Below are positions 15,750 to 23,403 of a DNA stretch of 33,816 nucleotides, piece by piece. The notes under the pieces were generated by a model. That model was not told the DNA's origin, did not search any database, and saw only the letters and a list, made by a program, of their open reading frames with translations. The first letter of the stretch is position 1; each line of letters begins with the position of its first letter. Source of the stretch: Candidatus Latescibacterota bacterium (GTDB lineage Bacteria > Latescibacterota > UBA2968 > SICM01); the NCBI GenBank assembly GCA_009694805.1, contig SICM01000031.1, positions 1 to 33,816 on the forward strand. Reading direction: 5' to 3'. A program made the translations under genes and the position numbers.

Positions 15750-16676
15750 TCAAGGCCCTGCCCTTCTTCCCATCAGCCGGGCGACCGCCAGCCCGTTCTG
15801 AAATCCTTCATCCTCAGCGATCTCTTCGACGCTCCAGCAGAGCGCGAGGATGAGGTCCACAAACCCGCAGGATCTGATCCTCCCTTCGCCCTCTCCCAGT
15901 TCCGAGCTGAGAATTTCGACTCTCTCGTCGATCCTCCGTTCCTTCTCGCGCAACGGCATCGTCTCGGGCAACTGGTTATGGAGGTACCTCCCGACCTCCA
16001 GGCAGGGGTCTCCGATGACACCCTTGGGGTCTATGGCGATCCATCCCCGCTCTTCGTCGTAGAGGATGTTTTCGTGGTGCAGGTCACCGTGTAAGAGCAC
16101 AGGTTTTCGCCCGGAATTCTGAATGTCCCGGAAGCACTGCTCGGCCTGATCGATGAACTCCACGGGCAGCGGGCCGCCCTCAGGTCCGAAGGTTTCTCTC
16201 GTCCGGCGGAATGCCTTTTCCGTCCACTGCGCGAATGTCGGCAGGTGGTGCTCCGTCGGCGCCGGGACAGGAAGCGCTCTCATGAGACGGCCGGCGATCT
16301 CCGCCTCCTGCCGGTTGTCTCCCAGGTCCTTCAACATCCGCCCCGGCGTGATCCTCTCCAGAAGCATCGCGCCGAGCCCCAGGTCCGCATCCAGGCACCG
16401 GACCATCCGTCTGCCATTATAAATCTGGAGAGCCTCGATCTCGGTCTCCAGTTCCCGATGCGGCACGCCGATCTTGAGGACCACCTGTTCACCGGTCTCC
16501 GTTGCGGCGAACGCCACGTAATTGATGGAGAGGTCCTTCACCGGAGCGCCGAGGATCAGTCTCCATCGCGCCCTGCACTGCTCCAGAATCCCCGGAAACC
16601 GGCCCATCCAATCCCTACCCCGTTCTCCAAAGTTCTTCAGAACGTTTTTCTGGAAACTGTCCGGAAGTTCGGTCAT
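15750..16676 (-). CDS. APH(6)/hydroxyurea-type small-molecule kinase
   Basis: This 308-residue protein belongs to the APH(6)/HUR kinase family: EQVVLKIG with ATP-binding K68, the catalytic loop LLHGDLHHENIL (D198, N203) and the metal-binding segment IAIDPKGVIGDP (D216). Known members phosphorylate streptomycin or hydroxyurea; chromosomal relatives act on unknown hydroxylated small molecules. It is the last gene of a minus-strand run and starts 19 nt after the small ATPase stop, so they are likely co-transcribed. The family is clear and the substrate is not. Linkage to an ABC exporter pair may mean export or resistance, but this is inference. Confidence 0.85.
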   Translation of the reverse strand: MTELPDSFQKNVLKNFGERGRDWMGRFPGILEQCRARWRLILGAPVKDLSINYVAFAATETGEQVVLKIGVPHRELETEIEALQIYNGRRMVRCLDADLGLGAMLLERITPGRMLKDLGDNRQEAEIAGRLMRALPVPAPTEHHLPTFAQWTEKAFRRTRETFGPEGGPLPVEFIDQAEQCFRDIQNSGRKPVLLHGDLHHENILYDEERGWIAIDPKGVIGDPCLEVGRYLHNQLPETMPLREKERRIDERVEILSSELGEGEGRIRSCGFVDLILALCWSVEEIAEDEGFQNGLAVARLMGRRAGP

Positions 16677-16695
16677 TGGATCTTTTCGATAGGGC

Positions 16696-17460
16696 TCATC
16701 GTTGCTGTTTTTTCAATTCCTGGAACCGGTGGCGCACGCCTTCCAGGGTGCGCTCCGGGCCCTTCAGCGCCTCTTCGAGGAAGGCGCGGCAAGACTTCTC
16801 ATGCTCCGGGTCGTGCGGCGCATCGGGCGTCAGGCCGGTTTCGGGGGTGTAGACGGAGGCGTGTTCCGAGACGCCGTCGGAATAGAAGATCCTGTTGATC
16901 ACGCGCCGCGTGGTCGTATCTTTGACGCGGCCTCCCGGGGGATTCCCGCCTTCGAGGCAGATGAAGACAAAGAGGTTGATGCGCCGGAACTGGGATTCCG
17001 GGACGTGGTTGGTTTCGACGATCTGGCCGTGGACTTCCTTCAGGTCGTCGGCGTGTGCGTTGCCCACGAGCAGATGGCCCTGCTCTGAAAGGGCGAAAAA
17101 ATCGCGCAGGTTCTGGCCCCACAGGTACGTGGGCGGTGGATGGTCGCTGAGTTCGTTGGAGATGACGCACTGGGGCGCGCCGCCGATGGCAGAGACTTCA
17201 CCGGGCAGGGCGATGGTGAAGCGGAGGTCCTCCGGCACAAAGCTGAGCAGGGAGCGCATGGTGGTGGTTTTGCCGACGCCGCCGGGTCCTGAGCCGGTGA
17301 TGTAGGAGGCCCCCCGGGAGACGAGGGATACAAACCACGCCGCAAGGTCGAGGTCGAAGGTTCTCAATTCGATGAGGTCCAGTAGGGACCGGGCGTGTTC
17401 TTCCCGCTTGGGGTTGCTGAGTCCCTTCAAGAGTTCTTCGTTGTGCTGTGTGTGTTCCAT
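16696..17460 (-). CDS. Small P-loop ATPase resembling PilT/GspE secretion ATPases
   Basis: The 254-residue protein contains Walker A GPGGVGKTTT (K64) after a SYITGS strand, then LRFTIALPGEVSAIG. A GHLLVGNAHADDLKEV segment resembles the 'GHLVLSTLHANDA' region of PilT/GspE-type ATPases. It is shorter than those enzymes and lacks their N-terminal domain and tetracysteine motif. It may be a degenerate or specialised member, and I do not recognise a named family. It lies between DUF1854 (96 bp upstream) and the APH(6)-like kinase (19 bp downstream). That position suggests a role in the same pathway as the ABC exporters. Confidence 0.6.
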   Translation of the reverse strand: MEHTQHNEELLKGLSNPKREEHARSLLDLIELRTFDLDLAAWFVSLVSRGASYITGSGPGGVGKTTTMRSLLSFVPEDLRFTIALPGEVSAIGGAPQCVISNELSDHPPPTYLWGQNLRDFFALSEQGHLLVGNAHADDLKEVHGQIVETNHVPESQFRRINLFVFICLEGGNPPGGRVKDTTTRRVINRIFYSDGVSEHASVYTPETGLTPDAPHDPEHEKSCRAFLEEALKGPERTLEGVRHRFQELKKQQR

Positions 17461-17556
17461 GTTGTCTCCCGCGCATAGACTTCCTGACGGAGGCGTTTGG
17501 TGGGACGCTTCGAGGCGGACAGGAAGGCAGCCTTTGTTCTCCCTCCGCCTGTCTTC

Positions 17557-18135
17557 TTAGATCACCAGTTCCAGGAGCTTTGCGCTCCGGCGATCGAGGG
17601 CGTCGATGGCGGGGATCTCGAACCGATTGCCGTCCACGTCGATCAGGAGCAACCGGCGCTCGCCCAGCCACTGGGCGTTCTCGGACACGTCCTGCACCAC
17701 GAACTCCCGCCGGCCCCGGTCGGTCTGCACATCCCAGTAGGACACTCCGAAATCGCTCCGGATGGACTCGATCCGTTCGACCGTGGAGGTGAGGTACCTC
17801 CGGTCCAGTTCCTCCTGGACAATCGGGCGGGACCCGGCCTCCAGGTCGTTCAGATCATCCACCATGCAGATGACCTCGTCCTTGCCGTCCAGGAAGCAGA
17901 TGTAGCGGGACGGCTGGGACAGGGGCGCTGCCCGGACGACCTTGAGCTTGAGGTAGGAGCGGTCGCCTTCGATGGTCATCCGCAGCTTCCAGGGCGGCTC
18001 CCGGAAGAGCCGGATGGCCTTCGGGGCGACGTGCTCCGGGTGGGTGACCTCGATGGGCGTGGCCGTGGGCTGGGTCTTCGGTTTTCCGTCCTGGTCGGAC
18101 GGAGGGACTTGCGTCGCGTTCTCTTCGGATGCCAT
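17557..18135 (-). CDS. DUF1854-family protein (ABC-transporter-associated)
   Basis: The 192-residue protein has an unstructured N-terminus (residues 1-35, rich in Thr, Pro and Gln), then a domain with IRLFREPPWKLRMTIEGDRSYLKLKVVRAAPLSQPSRYI split across strands, and a C-terminal RFEIPAIDALDRRSAKLLEL motif. This matches DUF1854, a family that NCBI names as cyanophycin-metabolism-associated because it occurs beside ABC exporters and cyanophycin genes in some Proteobacteria. Here too two ABC exporters lie just upstream on the same strand, but no cyanophycin synthetase or cyanophycinase is in the window. The molecular role is unknown. Confidence 0.8.
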   Translation of the reverse strand: MASEENATQVPPSDQDGKPKTQPTATPIEVTHPEHVAPKAIRLFREPPWKLRMTIEGDRSYLKLKVVRAAPLSQPSRYICFLDGKDEVICMVDDLNDLEAGSRPIVQEELDRRYLTSTVERIESIRSDFGVSYWDVQTDRGRREFVVQDVSENAQWLGERRLLLIDVDGNRFEIPAIDALDRRSAKLLELVI

Positions 18136-18182
18136 GACGTTACTCCGTTATGCGGATCTGATCCCTGCCACCCTTCCGGCAT

Positions 18183-18216
18183 TCCCACCTTTCTTGCTCG
18201 TGCAAGAAAGGTGGGA
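18183..18216. repeat. Perfect 15-bp hairpin in the 347-bp gap before DUF1854
   Basis: TCCCACCTTTCTTGC (18183-18197) pairs perfectly with GCAAGAAAGGTGGGA (18202-18216). It lies in the gap 18136-18482 between the second ABC gene and DUF1854. The rest of the gap shows no convincing gene. Its right end holds a C-rich/G-rich hairpin (about 18459-18480) that abuts the ABC stop codon. Confidence 0.7.
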
Positions 18217-18482
18217 CCAAAGAAACACGCCCCTCAAACGCCGGGGAGGCTTGGCGCGCCGTACTCTGTCCAGTGGCGTAACCGGGGTCCCGTGGTAGTC
18301 CGAACCCCTTCCACCGAACCCCCGCGCCGTCCACCCAACCTGTCGCTCCCATGCGGTCGCGACCCACGCCACTGCGTCGCTCGTACCCCACCGTGCCTGA
18401 ACGGACGCTCTGCTTGAAAGCCGGGACGTCGCGCCACTTTGTTGTTTGGACCGGTCTCCCCCTCTCCCCGTGGGGAGGGGTC

Positions 18483-20720
18483 TTATTTCGCGTTGGGGTC
18501 GTCCTTTCCCCCGCCCACGGCCACGACGGAGGAGGTCTCCTTCTGCGTCTGGACCAGGCGGTAGAAGATCCCCTGCCGCGCCAGGAGTTCCTCGTGCGTC
18601 CCGACCTCCGCGATTTTGCCGTCGTCCACCACGACCAGCCGGTTCGCGCTGCGGAGCGTGGAGAGCCGGTGGGCGATGGCGAAGGTGGTCCGGCCCTTCA
18701 CGAGACGGGCGATGGCCTCCTGGATCTTCTTCTCGGTCTGGGTGTCGAGCGAGGAGGTGGCCTCGTCCAGGATCAGGATCCTGGGGTCGTGCAGGATGGC
18801 CCTGGCGATGGCGATGCGCTGCTTCTCCCCGCCGGAGAGCTTGTTGCCCCGCTCCCCGACCAGGGTGTCATAGCCATCGGGCTTGGCCACGATGAACTCG
18901 TGGGCGTTGGCGGCCTTCGCGGCCCGGACGATCTCCTCGAACGAGGCCTCCGGCTTGCCGTAGGCGATGTTCGCGGCGAGGGCGCCGTTGAACAGGAAGG
19001 ACTCCTGGTGGACCATGCCGATCTGGCTCCGGAGGTCCTTCAGGCGGATCTTCCGGATGTCCACGCCGTCGATGAGGAGGCTCCCCCGGTCTATGTCGTA
19101 GAAGCGGCAGATCAGGTTGATGATCGTGCTCTTGCCCACGCCGGACCTGCCGACCAGCCCGATCATCTCGCCCGGCGTCACTTCCAGATCGATGCCCTTG
19201 AGCACAGGCTTGGCCCGGTCGTAGCCGAACATGACCTCCTTGAAGATCACCCGGCCCTCCATCCGGGGCATGGGGATGGCGTCCGGGTCCTCGGAGGGCT
19301 CGGCCGGGGCATCGAGGATCTCGAAGATCCGCGCGGCCCCGGCGAAGGCCCGCGTCATCCAGTTGCTGATCCCTCCGAACCAGGCGAGCGGCTGGTAGAG
19401 GAGCCAGAGGTAGCTGATGAAGGCCATGAGCGCGCCGAGGGTCAGCTCCTGGCGCAGGATCTGCTTCCCGCCGAAGTACCAGACGAAGAAGACCCCGAAG
19501 CTCATCAGGAAGTTGATCACGGTGAAGAAGACGAACCAGCGCCGGTCCGCGGTCACGCTGGCCTCCCGCACCCCCTCGTTGCGCTCGTCGAAGCGCTCCC
19601 CCTCCCGTCCCTCCTGGGAGAAGGCCTTGACCACCCGGATGCCGGAGATGGACTCGTTGAGCTGGGAGGAGAGCCGCGACCACTTGACCGACCAGCGGCC
19701 CCAGCTCCGTTCCAGGCGTTTCCAGATCAGGAGGCCGCCGAGGATGATCGCGGGCACGGGGAGCAGGACGAAGAGGGTCAGCTCCCAGCTCATGTAGAAC
19801 AGGAGGATGAGGATGCCCACCATCGTCAGTCCGTTGGTGAAGAGGTGGGGGAGTCCGAACATCAGGAACCCCTCGAGGCGGTCGGAGTCGTTGGTGATCC
19901 TGGCGATCAGGGTCCCCACCTTCCGCCGGTCGAAGACCTTCAGCGGCAGGTATTGCATCCGCCGGTAGAGCTGCGACCGGATGTCCGCGGTGGTCCGGCT
20001 GCCGAGATAGACGTTCAGCCATCCCCGGCCCACCTCCACCCCCCAGCTCAGGATGCGGAGGCCCAGGAGCCCCAGCACGAGCCAGACCAGAAGCCGGAAG
20101 TTGGCCCTGGGGGTGAGCACGTCGTCGATGATGTGCCGGGTGATGAGCGGGGGGAGCAGCCCCATCAGGGTGCCGGCCACCGTCAGCAGGACCAGGCCCA
20201 CCGCGCTGCCCCGATAGGGTTTCAGATAGCCCGCGATCCGCAGGAGCGTATCCCACCGTTTCACGCAGGCCGGGCAGATGCCGTCCTTCTCCGGGAGCAG
20301 TCGCCGGCACTTGGGACACCGGGTGCGCGGCAGTTCCGACGGCAGGGTTAGCGTCTCCCCCTTGGTGAGCTGCCGGATGCCCTCGGCCACTTCAGCGAAC
20401 CTGGGGGCCAGGGAGCTGGTGTAGTGCAGGTAGGCCGGGGCCCCCTGCTTCCGCTCCAGCTCCAGGCGGCCGCTGCCGATGAGGGCCTCGACCCGGACGG
20501 CCTTCACCTGCTCCATCGGCACTTCCACGGTACCGTCCGGGCCGTCGGAGGGGATGACCAGCAGGCGCTGGCCAGTGACCACCAGCCACTGCTCCCGGAA
20601 CGACTGGTCGCTGGCCAGGTCTGCGGCCACCTGAATGAGCACGGGCTCGTCGGAGGGCTTGGCCAGCCGGAGCCTGGCGTCCACGCCGGGAGGGAGGGCA
20701 TCGATGAAGGGATGCGTCAT
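18483..20720 (-). CDS. ABC exporter with N-terminal PH-like domain and zinc ribbon, second gene
   Basis: A 745-residue half-transporter. Residues 1-118 form a soluble domain (EQWLVVTGQRLLVIP.. resembling a PH-like fold). Residues 135-152 are a zinc ribbon (C135-x2-C138...C149-x2-C152). Residues 165-450 are the six-helix exporter membrane domain, followed by the nucleotide-binding domain with Walker A GRSGVGKST (about 523), signature LSGGEKQ (about 628) and Walker B ILILDEATSS (about 648). It is 35-40% longer at the N-terminus than ordinary MsbA-type exporters. It overlaps the stop of the previous ABC gene by 4 nt, so the two probably make a heterodimer. This N-terminal arrangement fits DUF1854-linked ('cyanophycin-associated') exporters. 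The substrate is unknown. Confidence 0.9.
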   Translation of the reverse strand: MTHPFIDALPPGVDARLRLAKPSDEPVLIQVAADLASDQSFREQWLVVTGQRLLVIPSDGPDGTVEVPMEQVKAVRVEALIGSGRLELERKQGAPAYLHYTSSLAPRFAEVAEGIRQLTKGETLTLPSELPRTRCPKCRRLLPEKDGICPACVKRWDTLLRIAGYLKPYRGSAVGLVLLTVAGTLMGLLPPLITRHIIDDVLTPRANFRLLVWLVLGLLGLRILSWGVEVGRGWLNVYLGSRTTADIRSQLYRRMQYLPLKVFDRRKVGTLIARITNDSDRLEGFLMFGLPHLFTNGLTMVGILILLFYMSWELTLFVLLPVPAIILGGLLIWKRLERSWGRWSVKWSRLSSQLNESISGIRVVKAFSQEGREGERFDERNEGVREASVTADRRWFVFFTVINFLMSFGVFFVWYFGGKQILRQELTLGALMAFISYLWLLYQPLAWFGGISNWMTRAFAGAARIFEILDAPAEPSEDPDAIPMPRMEGRVIFKEVMFGYDRAKPVLKGIDLEVTPGEMIGLVGRSGVGKSTIINLICRFYDIDRGSLLIDGVDIRKIRLKDLRSQIGMVHQESFLFNGALAANIAYGKPEASFEEIVRAAKAANAHEFIVAKPDGYDTLVGERGNKLSGGEKQRIAIARAILHDPRILILDEATSSLDTQTEKKIQEAIARLVKGRTTFAIAHRLSTLRSANRLVVVDDGKIAEVGTHEELLARQGIFYRLVQTQKETSSVVAVGGGKDDPNAK

Positions 20721-22948
20721 TCTTTCACCTCGATGATCTGCGAGACCTGCTGCTGCAACTGCACGAGGTTGTAAAAGTGGCCCTGTCTCTCCAGCAACTC
20801 CTGGTGCGTTCCGACCTCCACGATGCGTCCGGCGTCCAGGACCACCAGGCGGCCCGCGTTTCGGAGGGTAGAGAGCCGGTGGGCGATGGCGAAGGTGGTC
20901 CGCTTCTGCACGAGACGGCCGATGGCCTCCTGGATCTGTTTCTCGGTCTGTACGTCCACGGAGGAGGTGGCCTCGTCCAGGATCAGGATCTTCGGGTTGT
21001 GGAGGATGGCGCGGGCCAGGGAGACGCGCTGGCGCTCCCCGCCCGACAGCCGGGCGCCCCGCTCGCCCACCTGCGTGTCGTAGCCGTCGGGCTTGGCCAC
21101 GATGAAGGCGTGGGCATTGGCGGCCTTCGCGGCCTCCACGACCTCCTCAAAGCTGGCGCCGGGCCGGCCATAGCCGATGTTCTCGGCGATGGTCCCGCTG
21201 AACAGGAACGGCTCCTGGAGCACGATGCCGATCTGCCGGCGCAGGTCCTCCAGGCGGATCTTCCGGAGGTCCACGCCGTCGATCTCGATGCTGCCCTGGT
21301 CCACGTCGTAGAACCGGGCGATCAGGTTCACGGCCGTCGTCTTGCCCACGCCCGACTTGCCCACCAGCCCGATCATCTCCCCCGGCGCCACGTCGAGGTC
21401 GATCTCGTGGAGCACAGGCTTGCTCTTGTCGTAGCCGAAGGTGGCCTTCCGGAAGGTCACCCGCCCCTGCACGTCGGGCATGGACACGGCCTCCGGGTCC
21501 TCGTAGGCCTCCGTGGGCGTGTCGATGACCTCGAAGATACGCTCGGCCCCGGCGAAGGCCCGCGTCATCCAGGAGTTGACCTGGCCGAACCACTGGAGGG
21601 GGCCGTAGAGGAGCCACATGTAGGAGTAGAAGGCCAGGAGGGTGCCCAGGGTCAGGCTGCCTCCGATGACCTCCTGCCCGCCGAACAGGTAGACGATCAG
21701 CATGCCGAGGCCGGTGACCAGTCCCATCGTCGCGTGGAAGACCGACCAGTTCCGGTCCGTCTCCACCCCCACCCGCTGCATCTCCGCGTTCCGCTTCTCG
21801 AATTCCTCGATCTCGCGGTTCTCCTGCGCGAACGCCTTGACCACGCGGATGCCGGACAGGGCCTCATTCACCCGCGCGGTGAGCCGGGACCAGGCCTGTC
21901 CCCACTTGTGGAAGTAGCGCCGCATCCGCTTCCAGAAGACGATGCCCCAGGCCAGCAGGAGCGGGACGGGCACCAGGACATAGAGGGTGAGCCGCCAGTT
22001 CATCCAGAACAGGAACCCCAGGATGCCGAAGAGCATCAGGCCGTTGATCACCAGGTAGGGGAGGCCCTCGACCAGGAACTCCTGGAGCATGCCGGCGTCC
22101 CGGGTGACGCGGGACATGACGGACCCGATCTGCCGCTTGTCGTAGAACTGGAGGGAGAGCAGTTCCAGCCGGCGGTAGAGCCTGCTGCGGATGTCCGCGG
22201 TCACGCGCGCGCCCAGCCAGGTGGCGATCCAGCCGTGCCCCCACTCCGCGCCCCAGCTCAGGGCGCGGACGCCGACCAGGACCAGGACCAGGAGGCCCAG
22301 AAGGGCCACCCGCTCGTCCATCCCTGCGGGGACGTTTCCCTTGGGCATGAGCACCTCGTCCACGATGCGCCGGGTGACCAGGGGGGGGATCAGTTCCGCG
22401 GAGGTGGTGACGATGGAGGCGATGGCCAGGAGAATGGTGCGAGTCGTGTAAGGCTTCAGGTAGCCGGCGACCCGGCCCAGGGTGGCCAGACGCCGGATGC
22501 AGGCCGGGCAGATGCCGTTCTTCTCCGGGAGGAGCCTTCCGCACTTCTCGCACCGGGTCCGGTCGAGGCGGGTGTTGATCATGAAAGACTCCCCCTTGCG
22601 GAGCTGCTCGATCCCGCGCGCCACCTCGGAGAACTTGAGGGCCAGGGTGCCGGAGTAGGGGATGAAGACCGTCGGCCCGGCCTTCCGCGCGATCTCCAGC
22701 CGCCCGCCCCCGACCAGGGGCTCCGTGCGGGCGAGGGAGATATCCCGGATGGGCAGGTCCGCCGTGCCGTCCTCGCCGTCCGGCGGGACGACCAGGACAC
22801 GCTCCCCGGTGACGACGACCCACTGCTCCCCGAACCGCCCGTCGGGGGAGAGGTCCGTGTAGACGCGGATCAGCTCCTCCTCGCCGGGGGGGATGGCGCG
22901 ATGGATCTTCTGCGCAAGCTTCTCGGATGGGGGTTCGAGGAATTTCAT
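20717..22948 (-). CDS. ABC exporter with N-terminal PH-like domain and zinc ribbon, first gene
   Basis: This 743-residue paralogue of the next gene has the same architecture: a soluble N-terminal domain (residues 1-120), a zinc ribbon with C133, C136, C147 and C150, an exporter membrane domain and a full nucleotide-binding domain (GKSGVGKTT, LSGGERQ, ILILDEATSS). Both Walker motifs and signature are intact in both partners, so both ATP sites could be active. Translation starts at the ATG ending at 22948. Upstream is a leader with an intrinsic terminator and a consensus promoter. Its stop overlaps the second ABC gene (ATGA). Together they likely export a compound handled by the DUF1854, ATPase and kinase genes downstream. 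Confidence 0.9.
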   Translation of the reverse strand: MKFLEPPSEKLAQKIHRAIPPGEEELIRVYTDLSPDGRFGEQWVVVTGERVLVVPPDGEDGTADLPIRDISLARTEPLVGGGRLEIARKAGPTVFIPYSGTLALKFSEVARGIEQLRKGESFMINTRLDRTRCEKCGRLLPEKNGICPACIRRLATLGRVAGYLKPYTTRTILLAIASIVTTSAELIPPLVTRRIVDEVLMPKGNVPAGMDERVALLGLLVLVLVGVRALSWGAEWGHGWIATWLGARVTADIRSRLYRRLELLSLQFYDKRQIGSVMSRVTRDAGMLQEFLVEGLPYLVINGLMLFGILGFLFWMNWRLTLYVLVPVPLLLAWGIVFWKRMRRYFHKWGQAWSRLTARVNEALSGIRVVKAFAQENREIEEFEKRNAEMQRVGVETDRNWSVFHATMGLVTGLGMLIVYLFGGQEVIGGSLTLGTLLAFYSYMWLLYGPLQWFGQVNSWMTRAFAGAERIFEVIDTPTEAYEDPEAVSMPDVQGRVTFRKATFGYDKSKPVLHEIDLDVAPGEMIGLVGKSGVGKTTAVNLIARFYDVDQGSIEIDGVDLRKIRLEDLRRQIGIVLQEPFLFSGTIAENIGYGRPGASFEEVVEAAKAANAHAFIVAKPDGYDTQVGERGARLSGGERQRVSLARAILHNPKILILDEATSSVDVQTEKQIQEAIGRLVQKRTTFAIAHRLSTLRNAGRLVVLDAGRIVEVGTHQELLERQGHFYNLVQLQQQVSQIIEVKE

Positions 22949-22981
22949 GATTTACACCCTGACGGATGCACTTCTACACCT

Positions 22982-23048
22982 AAAAAAAACATCCGCTGAT
23001 CCCCGAAATCGAACGGACGCACGACGCCGTGTCGGGGATTAGCAGATG
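22982..23048 (-). terminator. Intrinsic terminator in the leader of the ABC operon (attenuator candidate)
   Basis: On the minus strand, CATCTGCTAATCCCCGA (23048-23032) pairs with TCGGGGATCAGCGGATG (23006-22990), 17 bp with two G-U wobbles. It is followed at once by eight T residues (22989-22982). It ends 34 nt before the ABC start codon and downstream of the promoter at 23117-23145. No gene precedes it on this strand, so it would terminate the operon's own leader transcript. Confidence 0.75.
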
Positions 23049-23116
23049 CCTCTTGGGTTGGTGTGGCAAATCCTGCTTGTTTCTGTATGGTTTTTTCTCA
23101 GGCCAACCGAGCTTGG

Positions 23117-23145
23117 ATTATAAGCCAGAATTCAGAACTTGTCAA
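23117..23145 (-). promoter_or_regulatory. Consensus sigma70 promoter for the ABC/DUF1854 operon
   Basis: The minus strand reads TTGACA (23145-23140), a 17-bp spacer, then TATAAT (23122-23117), a perfect match to the housekeeping consensus. Transcription should begin near 23110, giving a leader of about 160 nt. The leader has a possible early pairing between GGTTGG (about 23105) and CCAACC (about 23055). Confidence 0.85.
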
Positions 23146-23242
23146 GGAAAATCCTCGTCATTTTCTCTGTTTCTCGTCTAAGCGACGATGCCTCAAGGCG
23201 CTACGATTTTGCGTGGCCTGGAGGAGGGCCGGGCCTTTTCGC

Positions 23243-23271
23243 TTGACGCCTGTGTCCTCCTGTATTACATT
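23243..23271 (+). promoter_or_regulatory. Sigma70 promoter for the oxidoreductase gene
   Basis: TTGACG (23243-23248), a 17-bp spacer and TACATT (23266-23271) lie about 130 bp before the Gfo/Idh start. It is divergent from the ABC promoter. The transcript would begin near 23278 and start with the CGCAGAT repeat hairpin. Confidence 0.55.
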
Positions 23272-23278
23272 GGCTGGG

Positions 23279-23360
23279 AAAAATCCGCAGATTACGCAGA
23301 TGCACGCAGATGATCTTCTATCTGCCCCTATCTGCCCCTATCTGCGACATCTGCGGATTC
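23279..23360. repeat. CGCAGAT iterated inverted repeat in the oxidoreductase leader
   Basis: The left side has three CGCAGAT units at roughly 10-bp spacing after AAATC (23281-23312). The right side has four ATCTGC units at 10-bp spacing (23319-23356) ending CGGATT. The halves are complementary, so the RNA or a single strand could fold into one long, register-shifting hairpin. It is a dispersed-repeat type and not a CRISPR array, because units are about 7 bp and there are no unique spacers. The rest of the gap 22949-23403 holds only the two promoters and the attenuator. Confidence 0.75.
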
Positions 23361-23403
23361 ATTTGCATCCCTCATATCACCCCTTCAAGCGGAGAAGGAG
23401 CGT

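Noticed and set aside
18351-20351. 666-codon plus-strand open frame
   Set aside because: Antisense shadow of the second ABC exporter, full of Asp-His-Glu-Val repeats from reversed codons; no domain.
20777-22999. 740-codon plus-strand open frame
   Set aside because: Antisense shadow of the first ABC exporter.
23279-23360. Possible CRISPR array
   Set aside because: Repeat units are about 7 bp, spaced at 10 bp with no unique spacers, and the halves are inverted.
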